Assembly (NCBI RefSeq): GCF_021398735.1
Contig: NZ_CP090349.1
Coordinates: 3,615,001 to 3,679,000, forward strand
Length of the DNA stretch: 64,000 nucleotides
Origin: Methylobacterium oryzae
GTDB lineage: Bacteria > Pseudomonadota > Alphaproteobacteria > Rhizobiales > Beijerinckiaceae
Reading direction: 5' to 3'
The position numbers and the translations under genes are program-made. Of this stretch, positions 33,525 through 41,917 are shown piece by piece. Below the pieces are notes generated by a model. It ran no database searches, was not told where the DNA came from, and saw only the letters and a program-made list of their open reading frames with translations. Position 1 is the stretch's first letter. The number at the start of each line of letters is the position of its first letter.

Positions 33525-34187
33525 ATGTCAGGCAACGTCCGGGGTGGCGCGGCGAAGCCCGGCGCCGACACGGCCTCACCGCTGGTGGTCATCGTCGAGG
33601 ATGACGAGGGCGTCCGCGAAGGTCTGCAGGACCTCCTGCACTCCGTCGGGCTCGACACCCTCGCCTACGGCGCGACGCGCGACCTCCTCGCGGCGACGCT
33701 GCCGGACCGCCCGGGCTGCCTGATCCTCGATGTGCGGCTGCCGGGATCCAGCGGCCTCGACCTGCAGGCGAAGCTCGCCGCGATGGGCAACCGCATGCCG
33801 ATCATCTTCATGACCGGCCACGGCGACATCCCCATGACCGTCCAGGCCATGAAGGCGGGCGCGCTCGATTTCCTGACCAAGCCATTCCGCGATCAGGACA
33901 TGCTCGACGCCATCGCGGTCGCGATCGAGCGAGACAGGACCCGGCGGGCGTCGAGCGCGGGGGTCGCCGAGCTCGAGGCGCTGGCCGCGACCCTGACGGC
34001 GCGGGAGGCCGAGGTGATGGCACAGGTCGTCAAGGGGCTGCTCAACAAGCAGATCGCCCACGCCCTCGGCATCAGCGAGATCACGGTCAAGATCCACCGG
34101 GGCAACGTCATGCGGAAGATGGCGGCCGGCTCCGTGGCCGACCTCGTGCGCAAGACCGAGCTGCTCAAGGCCCGGGCGGCCGTCTGA
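33525..34187 (+). CDS. FixJ/NarL-type response regulator
   Basis: 220 aa. The receiver domain has DD at 26-27, the phosphorylated Asp69 (ILDVRLPG), Thr97 and Lys119 (FLTKPF). The LuxR-type HTH occupies the C-terminus (LTAREAEVMAQVVKGLLNKQIA, then ISEITVKIHRGN). It probably activates or represses promoters after phosphorylation by the divergent transporter-kinase. ATG at 33525. Confidence 0.92.
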   Translation: MSGNVRGGAAKPGADTASPLVVIVEDDEGVREGLQDLLHSVGLDTLAYGATRDLLAATLPDRPGCLILDVRLPGSSGLDLQAKLAAMGNRMPIIFMTGHGDIPMTVQAMKAGALDFLTKPFRDQDMLDAIAVAIERDRTRRASSAGVAELEALAATLTAREAEVMAQVVKGLLNKQIAHALGISEITVKIHRGNVMRKMAAGSVADLVRKTELLKARAAV

Positions 34188-34518
34188 GCCGGACCATCGC
34201 CCCGTCTCTCCCGCAGACCCGTCCCGAGCCGATCGGCGCGGAACGATGCCGGACATCGCCGCGTTGGCACCCGCACTGGCCAGATTCGTCGCGGCGATCG
34301 GATCGGAGATCGGCGAAGAAGTCCTGCCTCAACTTGTGAAATCCATGTCTACCGGGTCGCGTCGCGACGCCCCAGGTCCTGCGTTGCTGTGGCAGGACTC
34401 GGTTCATCGGGATGTGAGTCCGTCGCGCGCATCAAACCATCGTATAATTTCGTCGGAGCCGCCGCCGGCCCACAGAGGTGGGATCGATGCGCCTTCGAGA
34501 GGCTCTGGAGGGAGATTC
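34188..34518. other. Intergenic region before the CheY-like gene
   Basis: The frame of the next gene is open back to 34246, but the residues are not receiver-like and the ribosome binding site is at 34505-34512. Contains operator site C. Confidence 0.5.
34435..34446 (+). promoter_or_regulatory. Operator candidate, site C
   Basis: AACCATCGTATA, preceded by CATCA as in site D (35037), lies 72 bases before the GTG start of the CheY-like gene. Confidence 0.45.
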
Positions 34519-34890
34519 GTGCCGGTCGGGAAGAAAGCGGTCGCGGTCGTGGACGACGACGAGGCGGTTCTGGACGCGACGTCCAGCTTCCTCGAGGCGT
34601 TGGGCTACGACGCGCGGGCCTTCAACTCGGGCGAGGCCTTCCTGGCCGCGATGGCCGGCAGCGACGTGTCGTGCCTGCTGACGGACGTGAACATGCCAGG
34701 GATCAGCGGCATCGAATTGCAGGACCGCGTCCGGGAGCAGCGCCCTGCCATGCCGGTCATCATGATGACTGCTCTGACCGACGACGCACTCCGGCGCCGG
34801 GCCCTCGCCGGGGGCGCCCGCGATCTCTTGCGCAAGCCGCTCGTGGCCGACGAGCTGATCCGCTGCCTGGAAGAGACGATCGGGGCCTGA
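34519..34890 (+). CDS. CheY-like single-domain response regulator
   Basis: 123 aa consisting only of a receiver domain: acidic VDDDE at residues 11-15, phosphorylated Asp56 (LLTDVNMPG), Thr in MMTALTD and Lys106 (RKPL). No output domain, so it acts by protein-protein contact or in a phosphorelay. The GTG start has GGAGGGAG six bases upstream. The soluble kinase at 35128 on the same strand is a likely partner. Confidence 0.88.
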   Translation: MPVGKKAVAVVDDDEAVLDATSSFLEALGYDARAFNSGEAFLAAMAGSDVSCLLTDVNMPGISGIELQDRVREQRPAMPVIMMTALTDDALRRRALAGGARDLLRKPLVADELIRCLEETIGA

Positions 34891-34934
34891 CGCCAGGGCC
34901 TGACGCCAGGGCCTGACTCCAGTGCCTGACTCCA
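34883..34934 (+). repeat. Tandem 13-bp repeat, four copies
   Basis: The unit GGGCCTGACGCCA occurs twice (34883-34895, 34896-34908), then as GGGCCTGACTCCA and GTGCCTGACTCCA to 34934. The first unit includes the stop codon of the regulator gene. Thirteen-base units are out of frame with codons, so expansion occurs in non-coding sequence. Confidence 0.85.
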
Positions 34935-35036
34935 GGGCCTTTCCATCCGTGACGGGATCGCCGGCCGGCTCCGGACCGGCATCGCGCGCGTGCGCCGCTG
35001 GCAAGCCGATCCGAGGCCGGTCCGGTTAGGACATCA

Positions 35037-35048
35037 AACCTCCGTATG
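35037..35048 (+). promoter_or_regulatory. Operator candidate, site D
   Basis: AACCTCCGTATG, preceded by CATCA and followed by ATTCC, lies 79 bases before the soluble kinase start. It is near-identical to site B. Confidence 0.5.
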
Positions 35049-35127
35049 ATTCCGGCGCGAACGGCCACGGTCCAAGGTCGCGCCATGGAAGCGGCGCGCC
35101 GTCGGCGGGCCGGACGAGGAGGCGGGG

Positions 35128-35865
35128 ATGGGACTGACGATGGCGAGCCCGGGTGCGGCGCCCGACGAGGCCCTGCTGCGCGCGGAGACCGCCCGCAGCG
35201 CCATGGCCCGGCTGCTCGCCGTGGCCGGACACGATCTGAAGCAACCCCTGCAGGTGGCCCTCATGGCCATCGACCGCGCGGTCTCGGACGGCGTCGGTCC
35301 CCGGGCCGCGGCCCGGCTCGGCCTCGCCAGCGACGCGCTGGTGCGGCTCGGCCGCGAGCTCGACGACCTGGCCCGCTCCTCCCAGGCCGGCAGCGTGGCG
35401 CCCCGGCTCGGTCCCGTCGCGGTCGCCCCGCTCCTGGAGGCGGTGGCGGCCGAATGGGCACCCTACGCCGACGCGGTCGGGGTGCGTGTCCGGGTCTGCG
35501 CCACGGCGCTGACGGTCACGAGCGAGGTCGCCATGCTGACGACCATCCTGCGCAACCTCGTCGGGAACGCCGTGAAGTATGCGGGCCCGGGCGGCCGCGT
35601 CGTCGTCGGATGCCGCCGCCGGCAGGGGCGCGTGGCGATCGAAGTGCACGACGGCGGTCCCGGCATCGCGCCCGAACGGCTGGCGGGCATCTTCGACGCC
35701 TTCGACCGCGCCGGACGCCGGGACGGGGCCGGTCTCGGGCTCGGCCTTCATATCGTCCGGCAAACCGCCGCGGCGCTCGATCACCCGGTCGCCGTGCGAT
35801 CCCGGCGCGACCGGGGCTCGGTCTTCGGCGTGACCGCGCCCCGCCACCGTCCGGCATCCGCGTAG
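35128..35865 (+). CDS. Short soluble histidine kinase
   Basis: 245 aa with no sensor or membrane segment. The H box AGHDLKQPLQ puts the phosphorylated His at 35. The ATPase domain has RNLVGNAVKYA, HDGGPGI and GLGLGLHIV. The minimal size suggests it takes its signal from another protein. The HDLKQPLQ form of the H box differs from the HE.NQPL form of the two other kinases in this window. It likely pairs with the CheY-like regulator upstream. Confidence 0.85.
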   Translation: MGLTMASPGAAPDEALLRAETARSAMARLLAVAGHDLKQPLQVALMAIDRAVSDGVGPRAAARLGLASDALVRLGRELDDLARSSQAGSVAPRLGPVAVAPLLEAVAAEWAPYADAVGVRVRVCATALTVTSEVAMLTTILRNLVGNAVKYAGPGGRVVVGCRRRQGRVAIEVHDGGPGIAPERLAGIFDAFDRAGRRDGAGLGLGLHIVRQTAAALDHPVAVRSRRDRGSVFGVTAPRHRPASA

Positions 35866-36111
35866 ACGCCCTGGGACGATCCCGACGGCACCGCCGCCGC
35901 GGAGCAGGTCCGCCGTCCCGGTACCGCAGGCCGCGAAACGCCCGGACCGCGCGCGCAGGCCGCCGAAATCGGCGGCGTCCACGGCTACGCAGGCGAGCCG
36001 CGGCCACACGGCTTGCTCGCCAGGGTTGCTTGTGGAACCGTGTCGGCCTGAGACCCCGAAGAGGCGACGGATGCTCCGCACCGTGCTTTCGCAGACGGAG
36101 CGCGACCTGAC

Positions 36112-36405
36112 ATGACGGCTGGTGATCCGCCCAACAAGATGGCCGAAGTTGCCGGCCTTGCGGCCGCGATCGCCGATCACATCCTCGCGCAGCACGAGGC
36201 CGGGACCACGATCCCGCCGGACCAGTTCCGGATGCTGGTAAGCGCCGCCCGGATGCTCCTGGAAAACGGCGTGGCTTGGCCGCCGTCGGTGACCTACCTC
36301 GTCATGGAAGTCGTCCGACGGGTCGAGGAGGCCGAGCCGCCGCCCAAGGGCGACGAGGTCGTGACGCACCTGGAGCAGGCGCTTGACGCGGCGAAACCCA
36401 CCTGA
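36112..36405 (+). CDS. Hypothetical protein, 97 aa, paralogue of the one at 4622
   Basis: Helical acidic protein sharing the layout of the 4622 gene product: a core helix (LVSAARMLLENGVAWPPSVTY) and a charged C-terminus. Function unknown. The ATG follows directly after a stop-rich intergenic stretch. Confidence 0.6.
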   Translation: MTAGDPPNKMAEVAGLAAAIADHILAQHEAGTTIPPDQFRMLVSAARMLLENGVAWPPSVTYLVMEVVRRVEEAEPPPKGDEVVTHLEQALDAAKPT

Positions 36406-36476
36406 GACACCTGAGACCGACCGTCACGCGGCGGGCGCGCCGACTTCCCGCGGGATCGGCGCCCTATATGGGCCCT

Positions 36477-36752
36477 ATGCCCACACTCGGTCTCAAGCTC
36501 CCGCTCCGGATCTGCGTCCTCGAGAACGCCGCCTGCGTCGAGGATGCCGGCGGCCGGCGCACCGGCTACGTCTACTGGGACGAGGGCCGTTCGGGAGGTG
36601 GTGACAGGCCCTTCACTCGCGCCGAGGCCATCGAGCAGGTCCGGATCATCGCGGGCGCCTGGGCCGGCGCCCTGGTCCACAGCGGCACCCTCGACACCGG
36701 CCCGGCGCCCGAGCCGGGTGCCGCCGCCGCCGAGCCCTCTCCGGAAGGCTGA
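36477..36752 (+). CDS. Hypothetical protein, 91 aa
   Basis: An ATG at 36468 is an alternative. The order is a hydrophobic strand (LPLRICVLENAACVED), a GYVYWDEGRSGGG turn, then FTRAEAIEQVRIIAGAWAGAL as a helix and a Pro/Ala-rich tail. Not recognised. Confidence 0.5.
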   Translation: MPTLGLKLPLRICVLENAACVEDAGGRRTGYVYWDEGRSGGGDRPFTRAEAIEQVRIIAGAWAGALVHSGTLDTGPAPEPGAAAAEPSPEG

Positions 36753-36776
36753 CCGCGCCCGGCCGAGCGGGATCCG

Positions 36777-36959
36777 CTACAGGCCGGTGCCGCTCACGTA
36801 CGAGACCGGCGCGCCCGGACCCGAACTCGTCGCGGAGGCCGCGACGGTGGCGGCGATCCAGTCGCCGTCGCTGGTCCCGGATGCCCGGCACTCCCGCGCC
36901 ATGGCCCGCACTCGGCGGCGCCAGAGCCAGAGGCGGAGGGTGTGGATGAGGTCGTACAT
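36777..36959 (-). CDS. Putative 60-aa protein
   Basis: A basic, Trp/Arg-rich N-terminus (LIHTLRLWLWRRRVRAMAREC) with an Ala/Ser-rich C-terminus. An upstream ATG at 36989 is possible. The ribosome binding site is weak. Not recognised. Confidence 0.4.
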   Translation of the reverse strand: MYDLIHTLRLWLWRRRVRAMARECRASGTSDGDWIAATVAASATSSGPGAPVSYVSGTGL

Positions 36960-37054
36960 GGTCGGCCCCGCGCTGTCGCTCCCGTCCATGTGGTGCGCGC
37001 AGGCGGACCGCTCAAGCCTGTGGCGCCCGACCGGTCGAGCTCGGAAGCCCCGCC

Positions 37055-37906
37055 TCAAGCGGAGCGGTGCTTCATCACGAAGTGGAAGCCGAGCTCGGGA
37101 TTCTTGCTGAAATCGGCGTCGTAGAACGCGTTCTCGTTGCCGGAGCCTCGGCAGAAATCCTTGAACTGAAACATGGTCATCGGGACAAATTCCAGCCCGT
37201 GCTGCCGGACAAGCTCGCGCCACCACGTCTCCGGCTTGACCGTCGGGTGGTAGCTCACGCCGTTGGCGACATCGTCGTATGTCGCGGCGGAGCCCACGAA
37301 AAGACCGCCGTCCGCCAAGTGGGATTTCACGTTCGCGAACAGCTGAGGAAGCAGCGATTCCTCGATGTGCTCGAGGACCTCCCACATCGTGATGACGTCA
37401 AATTTCGCTTTCGTCCCTGACCTCTGATCCATCAGAGAGAAGGGCTTGGTGATATCGCAGGTCTTCAGAAAGTCCGGGATGATGGACCACTCGGCGCGCT
37501 GCGCGCGAAGGGAGTAATCGCTCCCCTCGATCCCGAAAGCCGCGTTGCCTCGGATGAGGAAATCGAAGACGAGGCCGCCCCCTGCGCAGCCGAGGTCCAG
37601 GGCCCTGACCTTTCGGCCGAAATGGCTCTCGATCGCGTGGCAGAACCGCTGATTGCGCGTATTGTCATCCTTTGTTCCGCGCGGAACCGTGTGATCGTTG
37701 CTCTCGTAGGCGATCGGATGATCCGTCACGAGGCAGAAATCGTTCTTCGGCGCGAGCTGAACCACGGCGAGGCGTCGGACATCTTGCATCTGCGCCAGCT
37801 GCTGCGCGTGAGCCGTCATGATCTTGCTGTCGAGGGCGGCATAGAGCTGGCGGCCGACGTCGAGGATCTGCTGCGTGATAAATTGCTTGTCCTGGTCGTC
37901 CATCAC
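37055..37906 (-). CDS. Class I SAM-dependent methyltransferase
   Basis: 283 aa. SAM-binding motif ALDLGCAGGGLV near residue 103, acidic residue in GIEGSDYS, and DVITMWEVLEHIEESLL, the post-motif of Methyltransf_23-type enzymes. The N-terminal 95 residues lack a known domain and begin with a helix (QFITQQILDVGRQLYAAL). Likely methylates a small molecule, sugar or lipid. It is AT-richer than neighbours. No operon partner, so the substrate is open. Confidence 0.82.
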   Translation of the reverse strand: MMDDQDKQFITQQILDVGRQLYAALDSKIMTAHAQQLAQMQDVRRLAVVQLAPKNDFCLVTDHPIAYESNDHTVPRGTKDDNTRNQRFCHAIESHFGRKVRALDLGCAGGGLVFDFLIRGNAAFGIEGSDYSLRAQRAEWSIIPDFLKTCDITKPFSLMDQRSGTKAKFDVITMWEVLEHIEESLLPQLFANVKSHLADGGLFVGSAATYDDVANGVSYHPTVKPETWWRELVRQHGLEFVPMTMFQFKDFCRGSGNENAFYDADFSKNPELGFHFVMKHRSA

Positions 37907-38088
37907 AAATTCCCGACGAGCGATCTCGAGCTGACGCGGTGTGGCCAGCGCCGAATTTATCCGAGATCCTGTATCAAATCTTTACGCGGCGACCCGAATT
38001 CGGATCGTGGCGCGTCGGCGCGCTGCCCGACCGCGCGACGCCGTCCCGGATCTGCCGCCAGCCCGATCCGGCGAGCCGGCAGGACGCC

Positions 38089-38430
38089 TCACGCCCCTCC
38101 CCCGGGCAGGCCCGCCCAGGCCTCGCGGACGAGCGCGAGGCGCCGCTCGGCCCGGGCCGCGTCGGCGTCCGCGACTTGGTTGAGCACGGCCTCCAGCGCC
38201 TCGGATCCGCCGAGCGCGGCGGCCGCCTCGCCCTGGCGGCGCATGGCGGAGCGATGCGCCCGCATCGCCGGCCCGGCCTTCTGCCCGGCCTCGATCGCCT
38301 CCAGGGTGGCGATCAGGGCGGCCGCGAACGGGGCGACGTCGCGCCACGAGGCCGCCGCGGGCGCCGGCTCGGGCGGGTGGGCACGCTCCGGCGGCGGTGC
38401 GGAGAAGTTGGTGGTGAGTGGGCGCTTCAT
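38089..38430 (-). CDS. Hypothetical protein, 113 aa
   Basis: ATG at 38430 with GGAGG six bases upstream. A Pro-rich N-terminal third precedes an alanine-rich helical region (AALIATLEAIEAGQKAGPAM and more). Not recognised. Confidence 0.5.
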   Translation of the reverse strand: MKRPLTTNFSAPPPERAHPPEPAPAAASWRDVAPFAAALIATLEAIEAGQKAGPAMRAHRSAMRRQGEAAAALGGSEALEAVLNQVADADAARAERRLALVREAWAGLPGGGA

Positions 38431-38494
38431 GACGAACCTCCACGGGCGCGGTATCAGGGGGCCATCGGCCGGAGCGGAGCTGTACGAGGAGCGC

Positions 38495-38827
38495 ATGGCC
38501 GAAAGGCGGAAGGGCACCGGGTCCGGCGAGGATAGCCTGTCGCGCCACATCCTCCCCAATGCCGGCACGATGGTCGGCGTCTGCACCACGCTGATCGGCC
38601 TCGTGAAGATCGCCGAGGGCTGGATCGGGCCGAGCCACGTCGACGAGGCCGCCGCCCTGACGGCGATCCTGTTCCTGGTCAGCGCGATCGCGTCCTACCT
38701 GTCGATCCGCCTGGACGACGGCGGCGATCTCTCGGTCACCCTGGAGCGCTGCGCCGACATCTGCTTCGTCATCGGGCTGATCGGCCTGACGCTGATCTCG
38801 GTCCTGTTCGCCTACGAGACGATCTGA
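38495..38827 (+). CDS. Small membrane protein, three predicted TM helices
   Basis: 110 aa from an ATG with GAGGAG five bases upstream. Helices at about residues 25-43, 53-70 and 85-107. A conserved-looking LDDGGDLSVTLERCAD segment separates the second and third. It overlaps the convergent gene at 38812 by 16 bases. Function unknown. Confidence 0.6.
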   Translation: MAERRKGTGSGEDSLSRHILPNAGTMVGVCTTLIGLVKIAEGWIGPSHVDEAAALTAILFLVSAIASYLSIRLDDGGDLSVTLERCADICFVIGLIGLTLISVLFAYETI

Positions 38828-39258
38828 CGACGCGCGGCGCGGAGCCGGTCGGGCAGGGCCTCGCGGTCGGTCAGCGCCGCCGCCAGGACCGCGAACAGGC
38901 CGAGATGCAGGCCGAGCGCCGCCAGCCCGGGATCGCGCAGGGACCACAGGCCGGCCGCCCCGAGCGCCATGAGCGGCGGTCCGGCCACGTAGACGGCGCT
39001 CCGCCAGCCGGCGGGCCGACCGAGACGCCAGAAGCAGCCGGCCAGCGCCGCCAGGGCGAAGCCGCCCTTGAGCAGCGCCATGAAGCGGATCACCCGCACG
39101 AGGTCGGGATCGACGGGCGCCGCGGTGACCCGCGCGGCCGCGACGAAGGCCAGCGGAAGCGCGAGGATCGTCAGCGCGGCGAGCAGCAGGCGCGCCCGTG
39201 GGGCGCCGCGCGTCGCGGGCCCGGCCGCGGCCGGGATCGTCATCGCCTGAACCCGCAT
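38812..39258 (-). CDS. Membrane protein, about four TM helices
   Basis: 148 aa with four hydrophobic stretches (ARLLLAALTILALPLAFVAAA, MALLKGGFALAALAGCFW, AVYVAGPPLMALGAAGLW, AALGLHLGLFAVLAAAL). Basic ends fit a cytoplasmic C-terminus. No family recognised. Confidence 0.6.
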   Translation of the reverse strand: MRVQAMTIPAAAGPATRGAPRARLLLAALTILALPLAFVAAARVTAAPVDPDLVRVIRFMALLKGGFALAALAGCFWRLGRPAGWRSAVYVAGPPLMALGAAGLWSLRDPGLAALGLHLGLFAVLAAALTDREALPDRLRAARRQIVS

Positions 39259-39387
39259 CGGCTACCTCCTGCGCGCGCCGCGATCGGGGGCGAGTCTAGG
39301 CTCTCCGGAGGCTCCGGTCACCTCTTGGGGGAGGGCTGCGGCCGGACCGCGCCGTCGCGGGCCGGGTCCGAGGGCGGCGCGTGCGGC

Positions 39388-39720
39388 TCAGCAGCCGCGG
39401 AACAGCGCCACCCCGAAGGCGGTGAACTTCAGCGGCAGGTGGCAGTGGCGGTCGGGGTCGTCGAGCCGGAAGCGGATCGCGGTCTCCTCCAGGAACCCCT
39501 CCCCCGCGGCCCCGACGAAGTCCCCGATGACGAACACGACCTCGTAGAGGCCGGCGGCGAGCCGCGTCCGCACGACCGGATGGTCGAGGGTCCCGTCCGC
39601 CCCGAGGCGGCCCTCGGCGATCACCCGCCGCCTTCCCCCGGCGCGCAGGACGCGCACGCGCATCCCCTCGGCCGGCCGGCCCGTGGCGGCGTCGACGGCG
39701 TGGAGCGACAAGCCGGTCAC
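39388..39720 (-). CDS. Transthyretin-like / hydroxyisourate hydrolase family protein
   Basis: 110 aa with the family layout. LSLHAVDAATGRPAEGMRVRV carries the first catalytic His (residue 7), and the end HCHLPLKFTAFGVALFRGC carries the conserved His pair at 92 and 94. In typical 5-hydroxyisourate hydrolases the C-terminus is YRGS; here it is FRGC, so the enzyme may have a different substrate. The GTG start overlaps the amidase stop by four bases. It is the last gene of the eight-gene operon from 46598 and should hydrolyse a cyclic ureide-like ring. Confidence 0.8.
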   Translation of the reverse strand: MTGLSLHAVDAATGRPAEGMRVRVLRAGGRRRVIAEGRLGADGTLDHPVVRTRLAAGLYEVVFVIGDFVGAAGEGFLEETAIRFRLDDPDRHCHLPLKFTAFGVALFRGC

Positions 39721-41150
39721 GGGGCCGCGTCCTCCCAGACCATCCGCCAGGGATGGGCCGCCTCGTAGGCGGCCGCCATCGCGACCAGGGCCTCGTCGCC
39801 GCCCCAGGGCGCCACGAGCTGGAACCCGATCGGCAGCCCGGCGCCCGAGGGTCGGCAGGGGATCGAGATCCCCGGGCAGCCGGCGGCGTTGACGAAGCCC
39901 GTGAAGGTCGCCGAGCCGCGGGGGCCCACCGGCACCCCGGCGATGCGCGGCGGATGGGTGTCCTCCGCCGGCCATGGCAGCGCCGCGGCCGCGGGGGTCA
40001 TCAGCAGGTCGTGGTCGGCGAACAGGGCGGCGAGGTCCCGGCGCAGCGCCAGTGCCATCCGCTGCACGGCGAACAGGTCGGCCGCCGACAGGGCCGCCCC
40101 GGCCTCCGCCAGGGCGCGGATGTCGGGGCCGAGCGCGTCGAGTCCGCCCGGATGCGCGCGCATCAGCCACGCGATGCCCGCTTGGCCGAGGACCGGCCAC
40201 GCCTCGGTGATGGCCGTCGCCGCGTCGAAGCGGCCGGTCTCGACCCGGTGGCCGAGGCCGGCGAGGCACCCAGCCGCTTCGGCGACGCTGTCGGCGATCT
40301 CGGGATCGACCGGGGCCGTCCCGAAGGCCGGGACGTGCAGGATCCGCAGCGGGCGTTCCGGCACCGCGGCGCTCCCGAACGGGCCGAAGCCGTGCGGCGC
40401 GACGGAATCCGGGTCGGCCGCCCCGAGGACCCGCATCGCCGCCGCGAGATCCTCGACGGTGCGCGCCATCGGCCCGACCACCTCGAGGTCGAGCATGATG
40501 GGCGGCAGCCCGCCGGTCCGCGGCACCCGGCTGGCGGTGGGTTTCAGGCCGACGAGGCCGGTATGGGAGGCGGGGCGGCGGATCGAGCCGCCCGCGTCGG
40601 TTCCGAGTGCCAGGGGGCCGATCCCGGAGGCCACCGCCGCCACGGCGCCGCCGCTGGAGCCCCCCGGCGTCAGCGCCGGATCCCACGGGTTCCGGGTGAC
40701 GCCGTGAACCGGGTTGCCGGTGTAGCCCTGGACGGTCAGCTCGGGGACGTTGGTCTTGCCCAGGATCACCGCCCCGGCCGCGCGCAGGCGCGCCACCGGC
40801 GTCTCGTCGCGGTCGACGGCCTGCCCGGCCCCCTCCCCCGCGTAGAGCCGGCTGCCCCAGCCGGTCGCGAACCCGGCGACGTTCAGGCTGTCCTTGACGG
40901 TCAGCGGCACGCCGTCGAGGGGCCCGAGCGGCCGCCCCGCCCGCCACCGCGCGGCGCTCGCCGCGGCGGCGCGCTCCGCGCCCTCGGGATCGACGGCGAC
41001 GAGGGCGTTGAGCGTCGGATTCACGGCCTCGGCCCGCTCCAGGCAGGCGCGGGCGGCCGCGACCGGGCTCGCCGTCCCGGCCGCGTAGCGGCGGCCCAGG
41101 GCGGCGGCCGAGAGGGTCCAGAGCGGGCCGTCCGCGTCGATCCGGGTCAT
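39717..41150 (-). CDS. Amidase signature family enzyme
   Basis: 477 aa with the Ser-cisSer-Lys triad: Lys86 in LTVKDSLNV, the cis-Ser in TPGGSSGGAVAA (165-166) and the nucleophile Ser189 in TDAGGSIRRPA. It hydrolyses an amide bond in a small substrate. Its start overlaps the stop of the racemase-like gene by four bases and has AGGAGGAG upstream. Within the operon it would open or deaminate the imported compound. The exact substrate is unknown. Confidence 0.9.
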   Translation of the reverse strand: MTRIDADGPLWTLSAAALGRRYAAGTASPVAAARACLERAEAVNPTLNALVAVDPEGAERAAAASAARWRAGRPLGPLDGVPLTVKDSLNVAGFATGWGSRLYAGEGAGQAVDRDETPVARLRAAGAVILGKTNVPELTVQGYTGNPVHGVTRNPWDPALTPGGSSGGAVAAVASGIGPLALGTDAGGSIRRPASHTGLVGLKPTASRVPRTGGLPPIMLDLEVVGPMARTVEDLAAAMRVLGAADPDSVAPHGFGPFGSAAVPERPLRILHVPAFGTAPVDPEIADSVAEAAGCLAGLGHRVETGRFDAATAITEAWPVLGQAGIAWLMRAHPGGLDALGPDIRALAEAGAALSAADLFAVQRMALALRRDLAALFADHDLLMTPAAAALPWPAEDTHPPRIAGVPVGPRGSATFTGFVNAAGCPGISIPCRPSGAGLPIGFQLVAPWGGDEALVAMAAAYEAAHPWRMVWEDAAP

Positions 41151-41899
41151 GACTCCTCCTCGCGATGGGCGATCCAGCGGGCGAGCGGCCCGGCGAGGCC
41201 CGTGGCCGGCTTCGCGGGCGGCCGGGCGAAGCGGCCGGCCCGCGGCGGGCGCGTCCCGAGCCGCACCAGGGCCTGCGCCTGACCCAGGGCGGCCGCCAGC
41301 GGGTCGACGAGCGGCACCGGCACCGCGTCCCGCAGGACCGTGGCGAGGCCGGCGAGCGGCGCGCCGGCCAGGATCACGACGTCGGCCCCCTCCCCCACCG
41401 CCCGCTCGGCCAGGGCCAGGATCTCGGGCCGCAACTCGTCCTGCACGTCCGTCACGGCCTGGAACGGCCGGCGCACCGCGTGGAGGCCGGCGCAGCGCGC
41501 CGACAGCCCGGCCAGCGCCACCGCGTCCTCGTACCAGGGCAGCAGGGCCGGCGCGAAGGTGACGACCGCGAACCGCGCCCCGAGCTGGCAGGCGGTCAGC
41601 ATCGCGGCCTCGGCCATGCCGACGACCGGCAGGTCGAACAGCTCCCGCGCGGCGACCAGCCCGGGATCGCCATAGGCGGCGATCACCGCGGCGTCGTGGC
41701 CGGAATGGTGAGCGGCGAGCGTCTCCAGCACCGCCGCCCCGGCGAGCTGCGCCTCGGCCCGGCTCGCGATGTAGGGCAGGCCGGACGTGGCGGTGAGCGC
41801 GGTGATGTGCGCGTCGGGGGCGAGCGCCGCCTCGGCGGCCCGCGCCATGCGCGCGGTCATCGCCGCCGAGGTGTTGGGGTTGAGGAGCAGGATCCGCAT
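41147..41899 (-). CDS. Asp/Glu racemase-superfamily protein (hydantoin racemase-like) lacking both cysteines
   Basis: 250 aa. The opening ILLLNPNTSAAMT is typical of hydantoin racemases. In active members the two catalytic Cys lie in an I-A-C-F-G and an L-G-C-A-G motif. Here the first reads IAAYGDPG (Ala75 at the Cys position) and the second ILAGAPLAG (no Cys). The protein keeps the fold but should not racemise by the two-base Cys mechanism. It could be a binding protein, a lyase or a non-catalytic partner. It overlaps the amidase start by four bases. Confidence 0.82.
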   Translation of the reverse strand: MRILLLNPNTSAAMTARMARAAEAALAPDAHITALTATSGLPYIASRAEAQLAGAAVLETLAAHHSGHDAAVIAAYGDPGLVAARELFDLPVVGMAEAAMLTACQLGARFAVVTFAPALLPWYEDAVALAGLSARCAGLHAVRRPFQAVTDVQDELRPEILALAERAVGEGADVVILAGAPLAGLATVLRDAVPVPLVDPLAAALGQAQALVRLGTRPPRAGRFARPPAKPATGLAGPLARWIAHREEES

Positions 41900-41917
41900 G
41901 CGAGGGCTCCGGGCGCT

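Noticed and set aside
35026..36369. 447-codon minus-strand frame
   Set aside because: Antisense to the soluble kinase and the 36112 gene, low-complexity.
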